Source: Paraktedonobacter sp034438135
Lineage (GTDB): Bacteria > Chloroflexota > Ktedonobacteria > Ktedonobacterales > Ktedonobacteraceae
Length of the DNA stretch: 19,831 bases
Assembly: GCA_034438135.1 (NCBI GenBank)
Contig: DAOTTL010000381.1
Location: 1 to 19,831 of the forward strand
Reading direction: 5' to 3'
In this document: piece after piece, positions 1-7,539 of the stretch
How positions within the stretch are numbered: the stretch's first letter is position 1
How the letters are laid out: each line of letters starts with the position of its first letter
The notes under the pieces: model-generated
What the model saw: only the letters and a program-made list of their open reading frames with translations
Told to the model about the DNA's origin: nothing
Databases searched by the model: none
Made by a program: the position numbers and the translations under genes

Positions 1-402
1 GATGAGGGGATGCCACTTCCCCTTGAGGCAGATGCCGATCGCATTGGCCAGGTTATCTCTAATTATGTGATTAATGCGCTGAAGTACTCCGATACCGATA
101 GCCCGATCCATATTGAAGCCCGATGCGAAACAAAACAAGTCTACGTAAGTGTGCGCGACCGGGGACCCGGTCTGTCGAAAGATCAACAGGAACTCATCTG
201 GGACCGTTTCCAACGCGTACCCGGCATCGAGATACGCAGTAGCTCTCATATCTCTCAGGCTGGACTGGGCCTGGGTCTTTATATTAGCAAAAATATCATC
301 AAAAGCCAGAACGGCGATGTAGGTGTGGAAAGTGCTCCCGGCGCAGGTTCAACTTTCTGGTTCCGCTTACCTATGCGAATTGAGCAGAATGAGCACAGAT
401 AG
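1..402 (+). CDS. Sensor histidine kinase, C-terminal ATPase part (5' truncated by window edge)
   Basis: This is the ATP-binding (HATPase_c) end of a two-component sensor kinase; the frame is open to base 1, so the sensor and His-phosphoacceptor parts lie outside the window. Counting from base 1, the N box is at residues 20-30 (ISNYVINALKYS, Mg-binding Asn25), the G1 box is DRGPG at 53-57, the F box is IWDRF at 66-70 and the G2 box is GLGLGLYIS at 88-96. The protein ends with the usual GSTFWFRLP strand. All nucleotide-binding motifs are intact, so the domain should be active. There is no receiver domain after the ATPase and the cognate regulator is not in view. It ends 33 bases before the convergent Nudix gene stops. 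A Met codon at base 10 is internal to the domain and is not the start. Confidence 0.93.
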   Translation, partial: DEGMPLPLEADADRIGQVISNYVINALKYSDTDSPIHIEARCETKQVYVSVRDRGPGLSKDQQELIWDRFQRVPGIEIRSSSHISQAGLGLGLYISKNIIKSQNGDVGVESAPGAGSTFWFRLPMRIEQNEHR

Positions 403-435
403 AAAGACGGAGCAGCAGGTAGAGCAAGAGCGCCC

Positions 436-1176
436 TTAAAGCTTGGCCTCTGCATCTGGATTGAAGCGGTACAGCCGTGCTGGCCGATGCGTCCCTTCCA
501 TCTTTTTTGCACCTGTATCCTCTAGAATCCCTGTGGAGAGAATCTTTTTGCGAAAATTGCGCTTGTCCAGACGACGATGAAGGATGATCTCATACACTCG
601 CTGCAATTCACGCAAAGTAAATTGTTCAGAAAGCAGACTGAATGCAATGGTTGTGTATTCCAGTTTGCCGCGCAGACGCTCCAGGGCATATTGCAATATT
701 TTCTCGTGATCAAACGCGAGTAAGGGCAGATTATAGACCGAATACCAACCCACATTGACAGCGTCATCTGCTGCCCGCACTTGCAGCCGCTCGGAGTCAA
801 GCAGCGCAAAGTAGACCACTGTAATCACGCGTGTGCGCGGATCACGCCCGGGATCTCCAAAGGTATAGAGCTGCTCCAGATAAACATCCTCGACACCTGT
901 CTCTTCGCGCAACTCCCGTCTGACTGCTGTCTCTAACGATTCATTCATGTTGACAAAACCGCCAGGAATGGCCCACATGTCTTCAAATGGCCACGCCCGA
1001 CGCTTAATTAACAGAACATGCAAATCCCCTTGCCGCAAACTCATCATCACTACGTCCACTGTGACTGAAGGGCGCTCGTATTTGCCCGGGTCGTATCCAT
1101 GCGCCTTCGCCTCATCTGTCAAGCTATGGGAACTCTCTTCAGGGTCCGGTACACTTTGCGCTTCTATCTTTTCCAT
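436..1176 (-). CDS. Nudix hydrolase with C-terminal winged-helix domain (NrtR-like / ADP-ribose pyrophosphatase family)
   Basis: A 246-residue Nudix protein. The Nudix box at residues 73-95 matches Gx5Ex7REUxEExGU fully (G73, E79, then REL at 87-89 and REETGV at 90-95), so the hydrolase site looks intact. Residues 174-238 resemble the winged-helix DNA-binding domain appended to Nudix domains in NrtR-type regulators of NAD metabolism (YTTIAFSLL, then FTLRELQRVYE, then RNFRKKIL and RPARLYRF). NrtR proteins usually bind ADP-ribose and have often lost catalysis. Here both halves look functional, so this may be an ADP-ribose pyrophosphatase, a regulator or both. No NAD-synthesis gene is visible nearby. 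The acidic first 35 residues may be a tail. The chosen start has AGAAGG and, further off, AAAGAGG upstream. Convergent with the histidine kinase. Confidence 0.88.
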   Translation of the reverse strand: MEKIEAQSVPDPEESSHSLTDEAKAHGYDPGKYERPSVTVDVVMMSLRQGDLHVLLIKRRAWPFEDMWAIPGGFVNMNESLETAVRRELREETGVEDVYLEQLYTFGDPGRDPRTRVITVVYFALLDSERLQVRAADDAVNVGWYSVYNLPLLAFDHEKILQYALERLRGKLEYTTIAFSLLSEQFTLRELQRVYEIILHRRLDKRNFRKKILSTGILEDTGAKKMEGTHRPARLYRFNPDAEAKL

Positions 1177-1249
1177 GCCTTCTAATTTTACCTCTTTCCA
1201 GGACTGAATGTCCTCTTCAACCCGCTCAATAGATACTTTTTTTATTACT

Positions 1250-1278
1250 ATTATAACGCTTGTTAACTCTTGTATGAA
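1250..1278 (-). promoter_or_regulatory. Predicted sigma70-type promoter of the Nudix gene
   Basis: On the minus strand TTCATA (1273-1278) is followed after 17 bases by a perfect TATAAT (1250-1255), about 74 bases upstream of the Nudix start codon. Two palindromes lie just upstream of the -35. Read by eye only. Confidence 0.5.
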
Positions 1279-1280
1279 GA

Positions 1281-1292
1281 TCGAATATTCGA
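1281..1292. promoter_or_regulatory. 12-bp perfect palindrome next to the Nudix -35 box
   Basis: TCGAATATTCGA is a perfect palindrome ending two bases upstream of the predicted -35 hexamer of the Nudix gene. Its position suits an operator, possibly for autoregulation by the winged-helix Nudix protein. Function is inferred from position only. Confidence 0.3.
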
Positions 1293-1318
1293 AACACTGA
1301 ACCCCCTCATTCTATGTT

Positions 1319-1335
1319 AGTGTATATATCACACT
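1319..1335. promoter_or_regulatory. Inverted repeat AGTGT-N7-ACACT upstream of the Nudix gene
   Basis: AGTGT and ACACT arms separated by seven A/T-rich bases form a 17-bp imperfect dyad about 40 bases upstream of the predicted Nudix -35. NrtR-type operators are AT-rich dyads of about this size, so this is the second operator candidate. It is not a match to any consensus I can verify. Confidence 0.3.
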
Positions 1336-1339
1336 TAAT

Positions 1340-1653
1340 ATAAGAGATTCGGCCCGCGCTGTCAAGCGGCAGGGCTTGCCGGCCAGGGCTATTTCATTCT
1401 CGTGAGGAACCCCTCCCCAGGTCAAAAAAAGGAGGAGTTGGAAGGGCGATAGCATTGCAAAATCATCCTTTTCCCTTTATTCTCGGGAAGGGATGGCATT
1501 GCAAGCACAGAAAAATCAGGGATGTTCATAAAAAAAAGAAGAAGCGAGCCTGTTCCAGTGATAAAATAGGGAAGAAATACACATCTTTTGTGGATTGGAC
1601 CCTGAGTCGTTGATTAGACTCATGAGTAAAGGAACATAAAAGGAAACGAGAAA
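1340..1653. other. Intergenic region with short repeats, no gene seen
   Basis: No convincing coding sequence. It holds an imperfect direct repeat, AAGGGCGATAGCATTGCAA (1442-1460) and AAGGGATGGCATTGCAA (1488-1504). It also holds a module at about 1471-1498 (TCCCTTTATTCTCGGG, then AAGGGATGGCA) that recurs with small changes at 15287-15312 (CTCCCTTTTCTCGGGG, then AAGGGTGGCA). The ribosome binding site AAGGAAACG at 1640-1649 belongs to the VOC remnant that follows. Confidence 0.5.
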
Positions 1654-1876
1654 ATGATTCGAGGCATAGATCATGTGTCATTCAAGCATCTCTTATATTT
1701 GTCTCGATGTGGTAGACATCTATGCCGAGTACGAGCGCTTGAAGGCGGCAGGTATGTATTTTAACAATCCACCACAGGCGGTTCTCTTCCTGAAAACGAC
1801 TTATGGATGTGACCTGGATGGGAATATTGTAGAACTGCAAGAAATTCTTGCAGATCATCCCATTGCTATTTACTAA
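1654..1876 (+). pseudogene. VOC/glyoxalase-family remnant (internal deletion plus frameshift)
   Basis: With a good ribosome binding site (AAGGAAAC) the ATG at 1654 reads MIRGIDHVSF, the classic first strand of a vicinal-oxygen-chelate (glyoxalase/bleomycin-resistance) protein including its metal-ligand His. It then runs into meaningless sequence. From about 1685 the next frame reads ISYICLDVVDIYAEYERL, then TTYGCDLDGNIVELQEI, the typical C-terminal half of a VOC protein with the DPDGNxxEL-type end. Intact family members are about 120-150 residues. Here the middle, some 50-80 residues, is missing and the two ends are in different frames. The simplest reading is a deletion with junction near 1680-1690. 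The 67-codon open frame from 1673 could still be translated but should not fold as a VOC domain. Confidence 0.65.
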
Positions 1877-1913
1877 ACATGTTCAGGAAGGCAGCGCAGA
1901 AAGGGAAGTTCTT

Positions 1914-2501
1914 ATGCAAGCGATCGCGGTGTTGCCGCTTTACCCCTGGGAAAATTTTTATGTCATTATTGGTTCTGCGGCGGCGGGTTTGACTGGATTG
2001 ATGTTCATAGTGATTACCTTGATCGCGGGACGTCGAAGAATCGGATCTGATGCCTCAATCGCGGCGTTTGGGACTCCAAATGTGGTACATTTTTGTGCAG
2101 CGCTGCTTGTCGCAGCGCTGCTCAGCGCTCCATGGCAGACGCTCTGGCCTGCTGGCCTGCTACTCAGCGCCTGCGGTCTGAGCGGTATAGTATACATCAT
2201 AATTACCGCGCGGCGTGCGCATCGCCAAACGAACTATCAACCAGTCCTGGAAGACTGGCTGTGGCATACGATATTTCCATTTATCTCTTACTCCGCTCTG
2301 GTAATTACCGGATTGCTGCTCTCAAGTGATGCGTATGTAGCCCTGTTCGGAGTTGCAGCCAGCACGTTGCTGTTCCTATTTATAGGCATCCACAACGCCT
2401 GGGATAGCGTTACCTACATTACCATTCAGGATGCTTACACCGCTCAGGAGGCTCAACAAACCATTCAGGAGGCTCAACAGGAAAAGATACCTCAGGACTA
2501 G
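1914..2501 (+). CDS. Small multi-span integral membrane protein of unknown function
   Basis: I do not recognise a named family. From the ATG at 1914 (ribosome binding site AAGGGAAG at 1901-1908, 5-base spacing) the protein has 195 residues. The frame is open from an ATG at 1848, but that start overlaps the VOC remnant and has no Shine-Dalgarno sequence. Four to five hydrophobic segments are visible: one starting FYVIIGSAAAGLTGLMF, one around VVHFCAALLVAALLS, one from AGLLLSACGLSGIVYIIIT, one from FPFISYSALVITGLLL, and one from ALFGVAASTLLFLFIGI. A basic GRRRIG loop follows the first and ARRAHR the third, consistent with cytoplasmic loops. The C-terminus is hydrophilic with a short repeat (AQEAQQTIQEAQQ). 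No catalytic motif is seen. It may be transcribed with the damaged VOC gene upstream. Confidence 0.72.
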   Translation: MQAIAVLPLYPWENFYVIIGSAAAGLTGLMFIVITLIAGRRRIGSDASIAAFGTPNVVHFCAALLVAALLSAPWQTLWPAGLLLSACGLSGIVYIIITARRAHRQTNYQPVLEDWLWHTIFPFISYSALVITGLLLSSDAYVALFGVAASTLLFLFIGIHNAWDSVTYITIQDAYTAQEAQQTIQEAQQEKIPQD

Positions 2502-2710
2502 TATCTTACGATATTTTTCCTTGAGCGGTTTTTGTATTGATCGAAGATCCATATGGTTTTCCCTTCGTAAGTAGGAATAACGTCACTCACTCTATTGTAA
2601 CAGCAAAATGCCTCCGTCTCTACGAAATCAAGCTGTCACTCGTATATCAGAGCAAAAATACGTCTATACATGTTCTTTCTGTTGCCTGCTGCAACAAAGG
2701 AAGAACAGAG

Positions 2711-2749
2711 GGATTTCGGGCAAGGCTTTGCACGCCTTGCCCGAAATCC
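2711..2749. terminator. Strong hairpin, likely transcription terminator
   Basis: A perfect 16-bp stem (GGATTTCGGGCAAGGC at 2711-2726 against 2734-2749) with a 7-base loop, followed by TTCAAAAAAG. It lies about 210 bases after the membrane-protein stop. The A-run after the stem gives no U-tract on the plus strand, so it may instead be a repeat element or block RNA decay. Confidence 0.4.
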
Positions 2750-2812
2750 TTCAAAAAAGAAGGAGGGTGGGGCCATTCGCGAATCACATTCGCCAACAAA
2801 GTCTTGTGAGGG

Positions 2813-2842
2813 GGCGGCCTGCTATGCAGGCCGAACGCCTTT
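2813..2842. repeat. Dispersed intergenic palindromic repeat, copy 1
   Basis: A 30-base element with a GGCCTG/CAGGCC stem and a 5-base loop (CTATG), flanked by GGC on the left and AACGCCTTT on the right. The reverse complement of 15194-15223 matches at 26 of 30 positions, all differences being in the loop. Both copies lie between genes and next to other hairpins. Confidence 0.75.
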
Positions 2843-2981
2843 TCTCCTGATTTTGGAAAATCAGGCATGACTCATATAGCCCTGAACTGATTGGAGTCGC
2901 CACTGGCAGAGAAGGGAAAAACGTGTTACACTGCCCATGCAACAGAAACATCCGTTCACATTGAGAGGGAGCGCATAGCCC

Positions 2982-5900
2982 ATGCTACAAGTAGAACTAC
3001 CACAAATCGGTCCCTATGCACCTGTGCGACCACTAGGTGAAGGTTCTACAACATACACCTATCTTTACCGTCACGAGCAGCGCAAAAAATATGTAGCAAT
3101 GAAGCTCACTCGCGCTCCCCTGACGACCTCAGAGGCGAAAGAGGCTTTCCTGGAACGCGCCAAACGCTTAAAAAAGCTTAAGCATCGCAATATTGTTGAG
3201 ATCCAGGATGCCGGGCTACTTGCCTCAGGAACACCTTCCCAGGACTACGGCTATCTGGCTATGCAATATACTGAAGGAAAAACGGTGAGAGAACGCTTTC
3301 AGGCAGGCTCTTCTTATCCTTCTGATGAGGTGAAACGCGTGCTTTCGCCGCTGGCCGATGCACTGCAATATGCTCATACAATGCATGTGGTTCATGGCAA
3401 TCTTCATCCCGGCAATGTTTTGCAAGAAGGAACGAAAGAGTTTTTTCTGCTGGGCGATTTTTCTTTAGCATCATCCACACTGGCTAACTCGGAATTGAAC
3501 CCCCCACACATCTCTGAGGCTCTGCGCTACTATGCTCCTGAACAGCTCAAGGGACCCGCAACCGCCGCCAGCGATCAGTATGCTCTGGCAGCTATGGCCT
3601 ACGAATGGCTCTCTGGTCACTGTCCCTATCCAGCTACAGCTCCTGAAGAATTGCTTTTTCAGCAGGAACATAATCCACTTCCAACTCTCAGTAACCTCAA
3701 TCCGCAGATCAAACCACGCGTTGAAGAGGTGATCTTACGAGCCCTCTCGCTCGATCCAGGTGAACGTTTCCCCAAGATTATGATCTTTGCCGATGCCTAC
3801 CTGCATGCCCTCATGGGGCTGCCCTATTCAATTCCTGCAACCTCTGCCAGCACTTCTTCCTCAGCGATAGCGACGCAGAAGCTTTCTGATTCGACAGATC
3901 AGTCACCCTCAATAGATGATTCATCCAGACCCTCTGTATCCAATACACCCATTTCCCAGACCCGGTTACCGGATGCCAATCAGCACGAGTTGGAACTCTC
4001 TCCCCTGCCAGTTGCCACAAACCAAGCCACGTCTGAAATTATCTATACAGTCACAAGTCAGAGCAAACATTTGTCCGAAGATGTGACCCCTGCTCCATCG
4101 CTGCCAACTACGGCCAATCAGGACACCTCTGAGACCATCTATAAGGTCAACAGAAGAGCCGCAACACCAGCAGAAATAGAAGCAACCCACACGCCACGAA
4201 CAACCCAACCCTCAACGCTGACCGATCTGACCGATCTCCAGCGACGGGTAGAGGCCGATCTCCGCCAGGGCGGTGCACTCTCCCGCTCACTCACAGGCTA
4301 CGAGGAACGTCCCGCACAGATCGAGATGGCTATGCTCGTCGCTCGCTCTATCAGCGATGGCGCACCCGCTATTCTTGAAGCACCCACCGGAACTGGAAAA
4401 AGCCTCTCCTATCTGATCCCTGCGGTCCGCTCCAATAAAGTGGCGATTATCAGTACCGCCAATAAGGCCCTGCAAGAACAACTCTTTTATAAAGATATCC
4501 CTTTTGTTCAGCGATACATTCGTCAATTTGATGCAGCTCTCGTGAAGGGCATGGGCAACTATATCTGCCTGGATCGCCTGGAGCAGGAGCGGATTGGCAT
4601 CCAACATTATGTAAAGAACCGTGACTTTCAGAGAGTGTTGGAGCGAATGGAGGAGGGGGGTGAGGACTTTGCAGGTGACTTTGAGACACTGGGCTTTCCT
4701 CTGAATGCGGATATTCGTTCAAAGATCAATGCCGATCGTGATCAGTGCACCTGGAGCAAGTGCAGCTATTTCTCCGATTGTTATGTGCGTAAAATGAAAG
4801 TACGGGCCAGCCAGGCCAACATAATTGTGGTCAACCATACGCTACTCCTGCTGGATGCGTTGATGGAGGGCTATCTGCTACCGGAACGCGATGTGATTGT
4901 GATTGACGAGGCACATCACCTGGAGGAGGAGGCCACCCGAGCCTTTACCGTTACGATTAGCCAGGGTCAGATTGCGACACTTCTGGCCCAACACGCACTC
5001 AAGAACCATACTCCGCCTTCATTGCAGGAGGAGACAAAAGAGACGATGGTGCTGGCCTGGGACCGACTCTTCCTGTTGGCTGACCCTGGGAGCAAGGGAC
5101 GTATCAACCTGAAGGAACCCTTACAGGAAGGTCTGGGTCTGGCAACAATGGTGACGAAGCTCGCAGATGCTCTGCGTACTGGTCGTCCCAAAGATATGCC
5201 CGAAAAAGAGGATCAGTTGTACGATAAGTTGCTCACTCGTACTCAAAATCTGGCTGAGAATATTCGTACAGTGTTTTCGGTAAACCAGCTTGAAAAATAC
5301 GTCTATTATGTAGAGCGTGCTACAGGTGGGGGCAGACGTGGCTCGCAACAACTGGAAGTTTCAGCCGCCCCACTGACAATTACAAGCTGGCTAAAAGAGC
5401 ATCTCTTCGATAAATCAAATGTAATCTGTACCTCCGCGACACTGGCAACGATCGGACCCGATCCCGCGAAACCAGATGTGAAGGGTCCCAACTTTGCGTA
5501 CTTCCGCCGCCGGGTGGGTCTGGATGTCCAGGACTATCCCAATACGCAGGAGAGTATCCTGCCCCTGACTTTTGACTACGAGAGCCATGCACTGCTCTAC
5601 CTGCCACGTCACCTGCCCGAACCGGCTTATGGAACCGGACCTGCGGCCCAGGCCTATACCATGGCAATCGCGCAGGAGATGATGAGGCTGGTCGAGATCT
5701 CGCATGGACGAGCGTTTCTACTTTTCTCCAGCAAACGCATGCTGGACGAGGTCTACGAGATCTTTCAGCGTGAGTTGCCAATTGAATTAAAATTTCCACT
5801 CTTGCGCCAGGGAGACATGAATCGTATGGAACTGGTACGCAACTTCCGAGAGCGGGAAGGGGCGGTTCTCTTCGGCCTGAAGAGCTTCTGGGAAGGTGTA

Positions 5901-6251
5901 GATATCGTTGGAGAGGCTCTCTCACTGGTCGTCATTGACAAATTACCATTCGATCCACCCGACGATCCCGTACACGAGGCACGCGTAGCTCAAATGAAGG
6001 CTGCCGGAGAGAACTGGTTCGGCATCTACGTCCTACCCCAAACAGTTTTACGACTAAAACAGGGTCTGGGTCGTCTTCTGCGTACCCGCGATGATCGAGG
6101 TGTCATGGCTATTCTTGATACACGCCTCCACACAAAACCTTATGGTCGTCAGATCGTCATGGCTCTCCCACCCGCCAAACGTACCGCTGGATTGAGTGGG
6201 GTCACACGCTTCTTCGATCCTCCCGAAGACGATGATGAAGCCCCCTTCTAA
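2982..6251 (+). CDS. Protein-kinase-like domain fused to DinG/XPD-type Fe-S helicase
   Basis: A 1089-residue fusion. Residues 10-278 form a Ser/Thr-kinase-like fold: Gly loop LGEGSTTYTYL (18-28), the VAMK lysine (K41), DFS in place of DFG (159-161) and APE (185-187). The catalytic loop reads HGNLHPGN (138-145) instead of HRDLKPEN, so the catalytic Asp is Asn140, and the alpha-C Glu appears to be Arg59. Residues 280-412 are a low-complexity Ser/Thr/Pro linker with a short internal duplication (near 346-356 and 378-388). Residues 415-1089 are a superfamily 2 helicase: Walker A PTGTGKS (468-474), four Fe-S cysteines (C529, C589, C594, C600), DEAH (642-645), CTSATLA (816-822), and motif VI QGLGRLLR (1027-1034). 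All helicase motifs are present, so it should be an ATP-driven 5'-3' DNA helicase as DinG is. Firmicute DinG carries an exonuclease in the N-terminal position occupied here by the kinase fold. The Shine-Dalgarno sequence GAGAGGGAG supports the start. Confidence 0.93.
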   Translation: MLQVELPQIGPYAPVRPLGEGSTTYTYLYRHEQRKKYVAMKLTRAPLTTSEAKEAFLERAKRLKKLKHRNIVEIQDAGLLASGTPSQDYGYLAMQYTEGKTVRERFQAGSSYPSDEVKRVLSPLADALQYAHTMHVVHGNLHPGNVLQEGTKEFFLLGDFSLASSTLANSELNPPHISEALRYYAPEQLKGPATAASDQYALAAMAYEWLSGHCPYPATAPEELLFQQEHNPLPTLSNLNPQIKPRVEEVILRALSLDPGERFPKIMIFADAYLHALMGLPYSIPATSASTSSSAIATQKLSDSTDQSPSIDDSSRPSVSNTPISQTRLPDANQHELELSPLPVATNQATSEIIYTVTSQSKHLSEDVTPAPSLPTTANQDTSETIYKVNRRAATPAEIEATHTPRTTQPSTLTDLTDLQRRVEADLRQGGALSRSLTGYEERPAQIEMAMLVARSISDGAPAILEAPTGTGKSLSYLIPAVRSNKVAIISTANKALQEQLFYKDIPFVQRYIRQFDAALVKGMGNYICLDRLEQERIGIQHYVKNRDFQRVLERMEEGGEDFAGDFETLGFPLNADIRSKINADRDQCTWSKCSYFSDCYVRKMKVRASQANIIVVNHTLLLLDALMEGYLLPERDVIVIDEAHHLEEEATRAFTVTISQGQIATLLAQHALKNHTPPSLQEETKETMVLAWDRLFLLADPGSKGRINLKEPLQEGLGLATMVTKLADALRTGRPKDMPEKEDQLYDKLLTRTQNLAENIRTVFSVNQLEKYVYYVERATGGGRRGSQQLEVSAAPLTITSWLKEHLFDKSNVICTSATLATIGPDPAKPDVKGPNFAYFRRRVGLDVQDYPNTQESILPLTFDYESHALLYLPRHLPEPAYGTGPAAQAYTMAIAQEMMRLVEISHGRAFLLFSSKRMLDEVYEIFQRELPIELKFPLLRQGDMNRMELVRNFREREGAVLFGLKSFWEGVDIVGEALSLVVIDKLPFDPPDDPVHEARVAQMKAAGENWFGIYVLPQTVLRLKQGLGRLLRTRDDRGVMAILDTRLHTKPYGRQIVMALPPAKRTAGLSGVTRFFDPPEDDDEAPF

Positions 6252-6287
6252 GACTTTTTGACCGATCCTATGGCAGGCCCTCCCCGT

Positions 6288-7433
6288 TCACCCTGTGCCC
6301 GTCTCATCCTGCCTATTGTTCCTTCCCTCGTGTTTCAAGTCGCGCAAGAGTCGTTGAAACGCAATCTGATAGGCGTCCTGGTCCTTCCATTTCGTAAAGT
6401 CTCCAATATGTCGATTGGCACAGAGAAGCAATGCCCACGTCTGCGAGGTCTCAAAAATGCTTTCATCTATCCTGATAGGAAACAAGACATCTCGTTCCTC
6501 GCGCTCTTCCTTCTTGGAAGCTGTGTCTACTTCGTGTTCAACCCATGAACTCTGGACGCTGTGTTCAGAGAGAATCAGGAGTAACTTATCCTGTATGTGG
6601 ATGGCTTCGTTGATACGTGGTCCTAGCCGATCCCCAATCTTCAAGTTCTCCGGTGCGAACCAACACCGTACCCCTGCGTCTTGCAAGTCTGCATGGAACC
6701 GTCGTGCAACCATCTCGTCAGCGCTGTTGTACGAAATAAAGCAGGAATGATACTGGATCGGGTTCTGTTTCGTTGCATGCCAGAATTCAAGCCATTCATC
6801 AGGAACGCCACATCCTCGCAAAAAATGCAATGCGCTTCCATCCTGGGGAAGTTGGATACTAAACAATTCAATGGAAGATTTTTCCCAATGATGAATGTTT
6901 ATTAGTCCTTTCACTGTACGGAGATCGTTTTCTACAAGTATTGTTCTTCCTAGGTAGGCTCCGCTCAAGTCTGCGTCTCTCAGGTCGGCGGCGCTCAGGT
7001 TGGTTTCGATCAGGTTGGTTTCGATCAGGTTGGTTCCGCTTAGGTTGGTATCTCTCAGGTTGGCTCTGCTCAGGCTGGCTTCTCTCAGGTCGGCGGCGCT
7101 CAGGTTAGCTCCGCTCAGGTAGGCTCTGCTCAGGTTGGCTTCTCTCAGGTTGGCTTCTCTCAGGTCTGCTTCTCTCAGATCGGCTCCGCTCAGGTTGGCT
7201 TCTCTCAGGTCTGCTTCTCTCAGGCTAGCGTCTCTCAGGTTGGCTCTGCTCAGGTCAGCTTTGATCAGGTTGGCTCTGATCAAGTTGGCTCTGCTCAAGT
7301 TGGCTCTGCTCAGGTTGGCTCCGCTCAGGTCAGCTTTGATCAGGTCGGGTTGTACTACTCTGTTCTTCACTCTCCATACATTCCAACCTTCTACCCCTTG
7401 TCTGAGTCGTTCAAGATGCTCCTGATTAGCCAT
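6288..7433 (-). CDS. Pentapeptide-repeat protein with C-terminal TIR domain
   Basis: A 381-residue protein. Residues 31-165 are 27 consecutive pentapeptide repeats of the A(D/N)Lxx type (for example LSGANLSRANLSRAN), expected to form a right-handed quadrilateral beta-helix. Residues 228-365 are a TIR domain: YHSCFISYNSADE opens it, then GVRCWFAPENLKIGDRLG, then LLLILSEHSVQSSWVEHEV with W297 and E301 where NAD-cleaving TIR proteins carry their catalytic glutamate. Bacterial TIR domains often hydrolyse NAD or make signalling nucleotides in anti-phage defence. That role here is inference. It is convergent with the helicase fusion (36 bases apart) and divergent from the damaged Rep-like gene. The start is fixed by AGGAAGGAGA seven bases upstream. 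No signal peptide or membrane segment is seen. Confidence 0.9.
   Translation of the reverse strand: MANQEHLERLRQGVEGWNVWRVKNRVVQPDLIKADLSGANLSRANLSRANLIRANLIKADLSRANLRDASLREADLREANLSGADLREADLREANLREANLSRAYLSGANLSAADLREASLSRANLRDTNLSGTNLIETNLIETNLSAADLRDADLSGAYLGRTILVENDLRTVKGLINIHHWEKSSIELFSIQLPQDGSALHFLRGCGVPDEWLEFWHATKQNPIQYHSCFISYNSADEMVARRFHADLQDAGVRCWFAPENLKIGDRLGPRINEAIHIQDKLLLILSEHSVQSSWVEHEVDTASKKEEREERDVLFPIRIDESIFETSQTWALLLCANRHIGDFTKWKDQDAYQIAFQRLLRDLKHEGRNNRQDETGTG
6939..7343 (-). repeat. 15-bp coding tandem repeat (pentapeptide array)
   Basis: Twenty-seven back-to-back 15-base units, typified on the plus strand by CTCAGGTTGGCTCTG, encode the beta-helix of the TIR protein. Several adjacent units are nearly identical, so recent duplication or contraction is likely. 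Confidence 0.85.
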
Positions 7434-7486
7434 ACCTGCGTCTCCTTCCTGTGTCCTGCTTTTTTACAAGCTTATTGCTTGCTTTC

Positions 7487-7515
7487 TTTATATCAAACCT
7501 GCGTCATTTTAGCAA
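7487..7515 (-). promoter_or_regulatory. Predicted promoter of the TIR gene
   Basis: On the minus strand TTGCTA (7510-7515), 17 bases, then TATAAA (7487-7492), 53 bases upstream of the TIR start codon. Four and five of six consensus positions match. Confidence 0.45.
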
Positions 7516-7539
7516 CTGTTGAGAAAGTAAGGTCTCTCT

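Larger units (their letters stand above)
2502..2981. other. Intergenic region rich in hairpins, no gene supported
   Basis: This 480-base gap holds a 16-bp terminator-like hairpin (2711-2749), one copy of a dispersed palindromic repeat (2813-2842) and a further inverted repeat CCTGATTTT/AAAATCAGG (2846-2854 and 2857-2865). Several short open frames cross it, but they run through the hairpins and resemble nothing. Just before the helicase gene GAGAGGGAG (2963-2971) is its ribosome binding site. I found no promoter with both boxes convincing. Confidence 0.55.

Noticed and set aside
2537..2870. Four small open frames in the gap before the helicase fusion
   Set aside because: They overlap each other on both strands and run through hairpins and a dispersed repeat; none has a Shine-Dalgarno site or family resemblance.
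5380..5925. 181-codon minus-strand open frame inside the helicase gene
   Set aside because: It lies wholly antisense to conserved helicase motifs, and its translation resembles no protein.
6939..7343. Short regular direct repeats resembling a CRISPR array
   Set aside because: Units are 15 bases with no unique spacers and encode in-frame pentapeptide repeats of the TIR protein.
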